Source: Balneolaceae bacterium (GTDB taxonomy: Bacteria > Bacteroidota > Rhodothermia > Balneolales > Balneolaceae). Taken from it: a stretch of 48,570 bases of DNA. A program made the translations under genes and the position numbers. The stretch spans positions 1 through 48,570 of the forward strand of contig VEMX01000001.1 of assembly GCA_009711805.1 (NCBI GenBank), in the 5' to 3' direction. Under the pieces are notes generated by a model. That model made no database searches and was not told the DNA's origin. It saw only the letters and a program-made list of their open reading frames with translations. The stretch's first letter is position 1; each line of letters starts with the position of its first letter. Positions 42,473 through 48,570 of this stretch are shown here, piece after piece.

Positions 42473-44473
42473 ATGAGTCAATCCAATTACTATATTTACT
42501 ATCTATGTACCAGGATTATACAAAGTGTTGTATTTCTTTTTTTGATATCTACAACTTTTGTAAATGCACAAGACCGAGATTTGAAAAGCCGGCCAGGAAC
42601 CGATTTTGTAAAACAACATATTCTGGATACAAAATCACTGTCAAATAAAACCCAGAGTCATGCCCGGTACCTGAAAGAAGTATCCATACACAAAAAAGCA
42701 CATATAGTCCGCCTGCCTGAACATTTGTATGAAGAGGAAAAACTAATTCTGCATGTTCAGCAGAAGAAAGACGGACTCAGGTTTAATCCCGGAAAAGGAG
42801 GAGAAACCATTGAAATTGTGCAAACACAGATTAAAATCATGTCCGATACCGTGTACTCCTGGAAAGGAGATGTTTATTTTCCAGACCGGGAAGAACCGGT
42901 TGGGGATGCTTTGTTTGTCCAGGATCATGAGGGACGAATAACAGGTACGATTGATATTGACGGAGAATTTTTTAGGATATTAAGCCTGAGAAACTCCAAA
43001 TTACACACGCTCATTGAGTTTGATAAAGAAGAACTAAGAAAACGCGGGCGTGCCGCTGCATCACAGGAGATTGATCCCAGGAAGAATATTTCTGCCCCTT
43101 CCGGAGCCAAAGAACAGCAAAAGAAGAAAACCCCACCAGAACCCCAAAAATCAGACACTGAACAACTTCCTGAAATGGTGGCCGTTTCCCCGGCCGGTGA
43201 TGCCCCTGACTGCAACACCGATTATATACGGGTGCTGGCACTGTATACACCCGCTGCTAAAAACTATGGCAACATGAGCGGTATCATTTCCTCTTCCATT
43301 GCAGAAATAAACGATGCCCACGATAACAGTCAAGCTTATTTTGTGGAAACAGAATTGGTGCACCAACAGGAGTTAAATTTCAACAATACCGGAAATATTG
43401 AAAATGATATAGAAAATTTAATTGCCAATGGTTCAGCTCAATCTTTAAGGGATCAATATGATGCCGATGTTGTTATACTTCTTACCGGTTATAACAGCTA
43501 TTACCCTGTTTCAGGTATTGCCGGCACACTTCACTTAGACTCAAATAAAATGTATGCCATTGTGGATGTGGGTTATGCTACAGCTCCCGAATATAGTTTT
43601 GCTCATGAGTTCTCACATTTACAGGCCGCCCAGCACCATCCTAATGACGCCACCACATCCGGCGTGTATAGCTATGGATATGGGCACCGCACCAGTGACC
43701 GTGCAACTATTATGGCTTATACCTGGGTTCCCGGATCAAATCAATCGTGGCCGAGAATAAAATATTACTCCAATCCCAATAAGTCTTATTCTGGAGAAGC
43801 CCTGGGCATAGCTAATCAGCGGGAAAATTACCGGGTGCTTAAAAACACCGCACCTACGGTATCCAACTTTCGCAATCCCAATGAACTGAAGGTTTCTACC
43901 ACAGTACAGGAATCTTCCGGGGATTATACCTTCACCGCCCAGCCTTGCGGCGGCACGGGCAGTTACTCCTACAAATGGTGGGCCAGTCCCACTCCCGGCG
44001 GATATAACCACCCGGTTGAATCTACCTCTTCTACTTTTTCTCCCACCCTCACCTATGGCGCCTGGTATATAAAAGTGAATATAACCTCGGGAGGAGAATC
44101 GATCGATGAATATATGAGTGTATGGGTGGATGAATGCGACCCGCAGGATCCCATGTGCCAGCAAAAACAGGTTACGATTACAGAAGGGGACCCGGGTGCT
44201 GAAAAACCGGAGGCCTTTGAATTGCTCCCGGCCTATCCCAATCCGTTTAACCCGGCAACCCGGCTGTCCTTTACCCTCCCGGAAAGCCAGCATGTAAAAG
44301 CGGCGGTCTACGATATGGCAGGAAGAGAAGTGACCGTACTGGCCAACCAGCCCTTTAAGGCCGGCGCTCATACGCTGCGCTTTGACGCCGCCGGGCTTTC
44401 CAGCGGAAACTATATGGTGCGCCTGCAGGCAGGTAAACAACTACAAACACAAACCATTACTTTAATTAAGTGA
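42473..44473 (+). CDS. Secreted metzincin zinc metalloprotease with T9SS type A sorting domain
   Basis: The 666-residue protein has a signal peptide ending near 'NAQ' (about 33), a propeptide-like region (to about 240) and a reprolysin-like domain (about 248–465). The zinc motif is HEFSHLQAAQH (378–388), i.e. HExxHxxxxxH with Ala where Gly is usual. The Met-turn is 'IMAYT' (Met414). An Ig-like region (about 475–555) and a C-terminal sorting domain (about 585–666, 'PAYPNPFNPATRLSF', 'VYDMAGREV') follow. It should be exported by the type 9 system and cleave proteins outside the cell. The FNPxT sorting form is typical of Balneolota and relatives. Confidence 0.9.
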   Translation: MSQSNYYIYYLCTRIIQSVVFLFLISTTFVNAQDRDLKSRPGTDFVKQHILDTKSLSNKTQSHARYLKEVSIHKKAHIVRLPEHLYEEEKLILHVQQKKDGLRFNPGKGGETIEIVQTQIKIMSDTVYSWKGDVYFPDREEPVGDALFVQDHEGRITGTIDIDGEFFRILSLRNSKLHTLIEFDKEELRKRGRAAASQEIDPRKNISAPSGAKEQQKKKTPPEPQKSDTEQLPEMVAVSPAGDAPDCNTDYIRVLALYTPAAKNYGNMSGIISSSIAEINDAHDNSQAYFVETELVHQQELNFNNTGNIENDIENLIANGSAQSLRDQYDADVVILLTGYNSYYPVSGIAGTLHLDSNKMYAIVDVGYATAPEYSFAHEFSHLQAAQHHPNDATTSGVYSYGYGHRTSDRATIMAYTWVPGSNQSWPRIKYYSNPNKSYSGEALGIANQRENYRVLKNTAPTVSNFRNPNELKVSTTVQESSGDYTFTAQPCGGTGSYSYKWWASPTPGGYNHPVESTSSTFSPTLTYGAWYIKVNITSGGESIDEYMSVWVDECDPQDPMCQQKQVTITEGDPGAEKPEAFELLPAYPNPFNPATRLSFTLPESQHVKAAVYDMAGREVTVLANQPFKAGAHTLRFDAAGLSSGNYMVRLQAGKQLQTQTITLIK

Positions 44474-44490
44474 TTGCAATCTATATTTTT

Positions 44491-44524
44491 CTGGCAGCCG
44501 GCACCGGCTGCCAGAATCTTTTTA
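44491..44524 (+). terminator. Intrinsic terminator after the metalloprotease
   Basis: CTGGCAGCCG-GCAC-CGGCTGCCAG is a perfect 10-bp stem with a 4-nt loop, followed by AATCTTTTTAT. Only its 3' half is repeated before the second and third lipoprotein genes, so those junctions cannot form it. Confidence 0.75.
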
Positions 44525-44538
44525 TAAAAAACAGAATT

Positions 44539-45156
44539 ATGCGAAACATACCATTTACCGTTATCATTATTTTCATACTGGCCGGCTGCAGCCTGTTTTC
44601 GGCCGACAAAAAAGAACCAGAAGATCCCTTTGAGGCCGTATTTACCGCTGAAATTAATGGAGCCCCCTTTGATGGGAGTCCGTTCAAAGAATATGCACAA
44701 GTAATAATGACTACCCAGGGAGAGTACTCACCCCAGGGAGAGTACTCATTTTTAACTATATACGCCTCTCAATTTAACGAACAACTTTCTCCTTACCATG
44801 AAAAAATAAGCATCAATCTGCTGTATGAGGAAGGCAGACAAAAGTATAAAACACGGGTAGATTCTGTTATGTATGACGAAGAGAATTACATGACAGATGG
44901 AGGAAGCTATTATGAAAAAGACGGGGATGTTACAATCTCCACTTATAAAGCCTTTGAAGACGAAGAAGGCTTTGTTACGGTCGAAATGGAAGAGCAGGAT
45001 AACGGGGAAACCGTGGTTTCTGGAACCTTTGAAATGCGGGTCATTGTAGATTACCGGGATGATCCATACAGCCAACGGGCAGACCAGGACACCTTATATA
45101 TCACCAACGGAGAATACCGCCTATTACTGGATGACCGGCGGGATGGACAGGAGTGA
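44539..45156 (+). CDS. Tandem lipoprotein paralogue 1
   Basis: This 205-residue lipoprotein has a short signal ending 'ILAGC' (Cys17). I start at the ATG at 44539, since all three paralogues then have a 17-residue signal to the Cys. 'AVFTAEINGAPFDG' follows, which recalls small Bacteroidota lipoproteins of the DUF6252 kind, but I am unsure. A beta-rich middle and a C-terminal half ending 'TNGEYRLLLDDRRDG' come next. An 18-bp tandem repeat within it encodes Q-G-E-Y-S-P twice (about 44717–44750). The C-terminal 336 bp are almost identical to paralogue 3. Function unknown. Confidence 0.8.
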   Translation: MRNIPFTVIIIFILAGCSLFSADKKEPEDPFEAVFTAEINGAPFDGSPFKEYAQVIMTTQGEYSPQGEYSFLTIYASQFNEQLSPYHEKISINLLYEEGRQKYKTRVDSVMYDEENYMTDGGSYYEKDGDVTISTYKAFEDEEGFVTVEMEEQDNGETVVSGTFEMRVIVDYRDDPYSQRADQDTLYITNGEYRLLLDDRRDGQE

Positions 45157-45203
45157 CCGGCTGTCAGATTTACCTAACCAACCATCCATTTATGAATCCT
45201 TTT

Positions 45204-45815
45204 ATGAAAAGAACATTAACTGCCATGGCTATTGCTCTTACCTTGCTTGGCTGCAGCCTGTTTTCGGCCGAAGATCAAGAACCGGAAGACCCTTTTGAAC
45301 CGGTATTTACCGCCCAAATTAATGGGAAGCCTTTTGAAGGAAGCAGCTTTAGAGGACGAGCGGGGGCAATAGCAATAATAAGTACCCGGGGAGCAAACAC
45401 CCACTTAACCATAACGGGAACTGAATGGAGTGAAAAACTCTTTCCTTATAATGGCGATATATCTATTTCTATGTTATATGAGAACGGCAAACAAAAATAT
45501 AGCACACAAACAGACTACTTTACAGATATTGACGGTCACCCCAAAAGCATAGGCGGTACCTATTATGAAAATGACGGAGATGCGCGTATTTCTGTCTATG
45601 AAGCCTATAACGATGACGAAGGGTTTATTACCGTGCATGTGGAAGAGCAGGACGATGGGCGCACCGTGGTTTCTGGAACCTTTGAAATGCGGCTCATTGT
45701 AGATTCCCGGGCAGATCCATACAGCCAATGGGCAGACCAGGACACCTTATATATCACCAACGGAGAATATCGCGTATCGCTCTTTGACTATGACCAGTGG
45801 AATGGACAGGAGTGA
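45204..45815 (+). CDS. Tandem lipoprotein paralogue 2
   Basis: The 203-residue lipoprotein has a signal ending 'LLGC' (Cys17 from the ATG at 45204; an in-frame ATG at 45192 is possible). It is the most diverged of the three, with 'PVFTAQINGKPFEGSSF' and a different middle, but its end ('EMRLIVDSRADPYSQWADQD') is close to the others at DNA level. The gene starts 48 bp after paralogue 1 stops. Function unknown. Confidence 0.8.
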   Translation: MKRTLTAMAIALTLLGCSLFSAEDQEPEDPFEPVFTAQINGKPFEGSSFRGRAGAIAIISTRGANTHLTITGTEWSEKLFPYNGDISISMLYENGKQKYSTQTDYFTDIDGHPKSIGGTYYENDGDARISVYEAYNDDEGFITVHVEEQDDGRTVVSGTFEMRLIVDSRADPYSQWADQDTLYITNGEYRVSLFDYDQWNGQE

Positions 45816-45850
45816 CAGGCTGCCAGAATCTTTTTATAAAAAACAGAATT

Positions 45851-46444
45851 ATGCGAAACATACCATTTACCGTTATCACTATTTTCATACTGGCTGGCTG
45901 CAACTTGTTCTCACCAAAAGAACAAGAGAAATCCTTTGAGCCAACATTTACCGCCGAAATTAATGGGGAACCTTTTGATGGGAGTCTGTTTGAAGGCTTT
46001 GCAAGAGCAGTAATAAGCACCCAGGGAGAACACCATCTTTTATCTATACGTGGAGTGGAGTTTAGTGAAGAACTTCCCTCCTACAACGAAATAATGGGTG
46101 TCTCTGTGCTGTATGAGGAAGGCAGACAAAAGTATAAAACACGGGTAGATTCTGTTATGTATGACGAAGAGAATTACATGACAGATGGAGGAAGCTATTA
46201 TGAAAAAGACGGGGATGTTACAATCTCCACTTATAAAGCCTTTGAAGACGAAGAAGGCTTTGTTACGGTCGAAATGGAAGAGCAGGATAACGGGGAAACT
46301 GTGGTTTCTGGAACCTTTGAGATGCGGGTCATTGTAGATTACCGGGATGATCCATACAGCCAACGGGCAGACCAGGACACCTTATATATCACCAACGGAG
46401 AATACCGCCTATTACTGGATGACCGGCGGGATGGGCGGGAGTAA
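45851..46444 (+). CDS. Tandem lipoprotein paralogue 3
   Basis: The 197-residue lipoprotein has a signal ending 'ILAGC' (Cys17). Its upstream DNA and signal are almost identical to those of paralogue 1, the middle ('RAVISTQGEHHLLSIRGVEF') is clearly different, and the C-terminal 336 bp differ from paralogue 1 at only about five positions. It starts 35 bp after paralogue 2 stops. Function unknown; all three probably face the same compartment. Confidence 0.8.
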   Translation: MRNIPFTVITIFILAGCNLFSPKEQEKSFEPTFTAEINGEPFDGSLFEGFARAVISTQGEHHLLSIRGVEFSEELPSYNEIMGVSVLYEEGRQKYKTRVDSVMYDEENYMTDGGSYYEKDGDVTISTYKAFEDEEGFVTVEMEEQDNGETVVSGTFEMRVIVDYRDDPYSQRADQDTLYITNGEYRLLLDDRRDGRE

Positions 46445-47092
46445 CAGGTAATTTTGTTTTGGTCTTGTTATATCACAGACCTGATGTTTAGCCCAATCGG
46501 TGTGCTGAGCCACCTCCTTACCGGGTGGAGTTGAGGGACGTAGATAAGGCTGCAAGCTTGAGTTAAGGTTTAAAAAAAATCCCCCTGCCCCCTCATCCAT
46601 TCACTTCATCACTTCATCACTCACCCCAAAAAAACAACCAAAATACAATGCCCAAGGCATACTACGGCACATTAACTATGATGAGGGGGATATTTGTACC
46701 ACCAATTCATTACAAACATCCTGTCCATCACATCCATCACGGTTAAACCGGGAAAGAAGAAATACGTCTTAACCCGGATTATTCACCAAGTAATTTAATC
46801 GTACGCAAGGCGAAGTGGAAATGGGAACGGAAGGGTACTGTGGTACCCTGAGTATCCCAATTTTCACTTGAACGCAGCGTACGGGGAAATTTCGCCGCCT
46901 AATCCGTACCTTAAAATTGGGCTATTACATAAAGCAATTCACCGATAATATATTCAAGTATATAGATCGTCATTTTGCATCCATTCGTGAATAATTCGGG
47001 TTAATTTTTTCTCATCATCTACCCTTCACGGTCATCTCAAAAGGTGTGCCTGGGATTGTCGTAAGTGAATGATTATCGGTAAATGTGTAGTA
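46445..47092. other. Repeat-rich intergenic region
   Basis: No gene is supported. It holds a 'CACTTCATCACTTCATCACTC' simple repeat near 46602–46622, a decayed TGCCCAAGGCAT half-palindrome near 46649, and a full MITE (46769–47004). Confidence 0.6.
46769..47004. mobile_element. TTAA-flanked MITE, full-length copy 2
   Basis: This 236-bp copy is more than 90% identical to 12681–12914, with the same orientation, terminal inverted repeats and TTAA at both ends. The inner fold-back (CGTACGC … GCGTACG) is conserved. No coding capacity. Confidence 0.85.
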
Positions 47093-48001
47093 TTAGTTAT
47101 ACCGGATAGTTCTGGGATCTGCCGACAAGTCTTCGAACCGGTTGGCGTATTGTTTGGGAGTCATGTCGGTGATACGCTTAAACTGACGGTTAAAATTTGA
47201 AATGTTATTGAATCCGCTTTCATAACAGATTTGAGACATATTCAGGTCGGTATTTCGGAGTAGCTTACAGGCTTCTGTGATGCGTACTTCGTTTAGGAAT
47301 TCGGAAAAGGTTTTACGGGTACGTTTCTTGAAAAACCGGCAAAAGGCAGCTTTACTGTAGTTTGCAACTTCTGCTATAACATCCAGCTTGATGTCTTCTT
47401 TATAATGTTCCAGAATGTAGTTGATGACATTATTGATCCGTTCGCTCTCGAAACCGGTTGGTGGGTTTTCGGCAGTGACCCCGGCCAGCTTTTTATATTG
47501 ATCGGTATTGGCCAGTTCATCCAGTATAGATAAAATCTCCAGGAAACGATCGAACCCTTTTATGCCGGTAAGTTCTTTCATACGGTTTCCAATTCGGTCT
47601 GCCACTTCGGGAGAAAATTCCAGGCTGTGGTCGGCCCGGTGAATGAGTCCCTGTATAGATTCTGTTTCTGACAGCTTAAAAAATTTTTCACCCAGGGAAT
47701 ATTCGTGGAAAAAAATGGATATGGATTCTGATATTTTCTCACATTTATCGGAGAAGTATTCGGTGTCACTTTTAAGCAGGTGACTTTGATTAGAACCAAA
47801 CAGAAAGAGGTTCCCGGCTTCAAAAGCGGTTACCGTATCTCCAACAAAAAGATTGCCGGTTCCTTTAATGATATATACCAGCTGTAGTTCCGGATGATGG
47901 TGCAGCTGATCGAAGAAATGATCCTGCTTGTCGATTTGAACAACAAAGCCTTCGTTTTCAATCTTGGGAATCTGAAAGTAAATGGATTTGGTAGAAGTCA
48001 T
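47093..48001 (-). CDS. AraC family transcriptional regulator with cupin sensor
   Basis: The protein (302 residues from the ATG at 48001; a GTG at 48019 would add six) has an N-terminal cupin ('FDQLHHHPELQLVYIIKGTG', 'GNLFLFGSNQSHLLK') and a C-terminal AraC double HTH (about 205–300, 'YSKAAFCRFFKKRTRKTFSE', 'GFNNISNFNRQFKRITDMTP'). This cupin plus AraC form often controls sugar or organic-acid use. No catabolic gene adjoins it in the window. A 15-bp perfect inverted repeat lies directly upstream. Confidence 0.92.
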   Translation of the reverse strand: MTSTKSIYFQIPKIENEGFVVQIDKQDHFFDQLHHHPELQLVYIIKGTGNLFVGDTVTAFEAGNLFLFGSNQSHLLKSDTEYFSDKCEKISESISIFFHEYSLGEKFFKLSETESIQGLIHRADHSLEFSPEVADRIGNRMKELTGIKGFDRFLEILSILDELANTDQYKKLAGVTAENPPTGFESERINNVINYILEHYKEDIKLDVIAEVANYSKAAFCRFFKKRTRKTFSEFLNEVRITEACKLLRNTDLNMSQICYESGFNNISNFNRQFKRITDMTPKQYANRFEDLSADPRTIRYN

Positions 48002-48019
48002 GGCATGAAAACTAACCAC

Positions 48020-48078
48020 TAATAGTATATTGATCTGGTAAAGGTCTGTATGACAATACCACCATCAATATACTATTA
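48020..48078. promoter_or_regulatory. 15-bp perfect inverted repeat upstream of AraC gene
   Basis: TAATAGTATATTGAT (48020–48034) is repeated inverted as ATCAATATACTATTA (48064–48078) with 29 bp between them. It starts 18 bp before the AraC start codon. It could be an operator pair for autoregulation or a leader hairpin. Confidence 0.6.
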
Positions 48079-48503
48079 ATTACCAAGGAATGAGAGTGGT
48101 AAAAAGATAAACGGCTTTAGTCTATGCATCTTTATGGAGTGTAAGTCCGGATCGATTAATTCAGGGAGTTACTGATAGCTAAAGACACTCCGCAGAGGCA
48201 CATTGTATACGCCCGGGATTGCTCCTAAAAAACACCTCCGGTTTTTTATTTGTTAAATAGTCTAATTGCCAGAGCTGAAACCTTGGAGGTTTATGAAAAG
48301 CCTATTAATTTCAATCGGGCTGGATCCCAGTTCATGGCAACACAATTTTCAACCCCAATCCTAACCCTGCACAAGCGAGACGCTTGCGCTATGTAGTGGG
48401 CTGGTTTGCATGGCTCAAGATCCCTCGCAGAAGAAGCCTAATTCATCGATCAGGTACTGTGTTAAAAATCAAGATAAATTCCTATGTTATTGCTTCAAAG
48501 AAC
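48079..48503. other. Non-coding stretch before the right edge
   Basis: No gene is supported. It contains the GAAACCTTGGAGGT motif (about 48278) shared with 2836–2850 and a CAAGCG-AGA-CGCTTG hairpin near 48373–48387. Any plus-strand transcript ending at 48569 would cross it. Confidence 0.4.
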
Positions 48504-48527
48504 ATCAGGATGCTTTTGCAGCTGATG
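48504..48527 (+). promoter_or_regulatory. Hairpin upstream of the right-edge terminator
   Basis: CATCAG (48504–48509) pairs with CTGATG (48522–48527), with an inner TGC-TTTT-GCA stem. It overlaps a 9-codon frame (48510–48539, ATG to TAG) that reads M-L-L-Q-L-M-Y-L-L. Confidence 0.45.
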
Positions 48528-48536
48528 TATCTTCTG

Positions 48537-48569
48537 TAGCCTTGCCTTCGGGCAGGGCTATCTTTTTTT
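48537..48569 (+). terminator. Intrinsic terminator with UUCG tetraloop at the right edge
   Basis: TAGCCTTGCC-TTCG-GGCAGGGCTA forms a 10-bp stem (one G·U pair) with the extra-stable UUCG loop, followed by TCTTTTTTT. It can act only on plus-strand transcription. No plus-strand gene precedes it within 2 kb, so it ends an unseen transcript or is an attenuator for a gene beyond the window. Confidence 0.8.
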
Positions 48570-48570
48570 G

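Larger units (their letters stand above)
44504..46450 (+). repeat. Three head-to-tail duplicated units of about 630–660 bp
   Basis: Each unit begins with C(C/A)GGCTG(C/T)CAG directly after a stop codon and ends at the lipoprotein stop: 44504–45156, 45157–45815 and 45816–46444. A short CAGG remains after the last stop. The breakpoint lies in the terminator stem that follows the protease gene. Confidence 0.75.

Noticed and set aside
43736-44440. 234-codon open frame antisense to the metalloprotease gene
   Set aside because: It mirrors the sorting-domain region and lacks motifs; the protease on the plus strand is convincing.
44710-44755. Tandem repeat as a possible CRISPR or satellite
   Set aside because: Only two in-frame 18-bp copies inside a lipoprotein gene; a simple coding duplication.

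Overview
The window reads as ordinary chromosome from a marine or saline member of the Bacteroidota–Balneolota–Rhodothermota group, most likely Balneolota. Clues are the moderate GC content, an 'YPNPFNPAT' type-9-secretion sorting domain on a secreted protease, 6-bladed propeller and YCF48-type lipoproteins, weak Shine-Dalgarno sites, AraC, PadR and Crp regulators typical of the group, and many short palindromic intergenic repeats. I see no rRNA, tRNA, CRISPR array or intact transposase.

Layout. 0–4.2 kb: end of a propeller protein, an AraC regulator, a methyltransferase whose 3' end runs into repeats, a RAYT transposase remnant beside its REP-like hairpins, then DinB-like and Crp/Fnr genes. 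4.2–12.3 kb: SLC13 anion transporter, a stub of an integron-type integrase, fatty-acid desaturase, erythromycin-esterase-family protein with its AraC neighbour, and a tetR–fabF pair with a palindromic operator. 13–16.1 kb: a padR gene translationally coupled to an orphan MacB/FtsX-type permease, with a long palindrome upstream. 16.5–20.9 kb: carA–carB, preceded by a leader that holds a short reading frame running straight through a terminator hairpin. This resembles pyrBI-type attenuation. CarB lacks the C-terminal MGS-like regulatory domain. 20.9–30.3 kb: an unrecognised membrane protein, recQ, a DUF58 protein, an SDR–Kir channel pair, a two-component system and an aquaporin. 30.3–33.3 kb: 1.4 kb of decayed repeats, then small genes, one of which is broken by a 68-bp TTAA-flanked MITE. 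33.9–40.2 kb: a five-gene hydroxyproline and prolyl-peptide catabolic operon. 40.3–46.4 kb: a YCF48-like lipoprotein, a secreted metzincin protease and three tandem paralogous lipoproteins. 46.8–48.6 kb: a full MITE copy, an AraC regulator behind a 15-bp perfect inverted repeat, and an orphan UUCG-loop terminator at the right edge.

How the genes work together. The best-supported pathway is peptide-bound hydroxyproline to 2-oxoglutarate. An M24 prolidase or aminopeptidase P would release it, the epimerase makes cis-4-hydroxy-D-proline, the FAD enzyme oxidises it, the DHDPS-family deaminase makes 2-oxoglutarate semialdehyde, and the dehydrogenase finishes. The nearby secreted protease would suit a protein-degrading lifestyle. 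CarAB supplies carbamoyl phosphate for pyrimidines and arginine. FabF and the desaturase could both affect membrane lipids. The K+ channel, two-component system and aquaporin lie close together and could relate to osmotic balance, which is inference only.

The most unusual observations are the carAB leader, the TTAA-specific MITE family (including a disrupted gene that can be restored exactly), the mosaic tandem lipoproteins, and the possible leucine-rich leader at the right edge.
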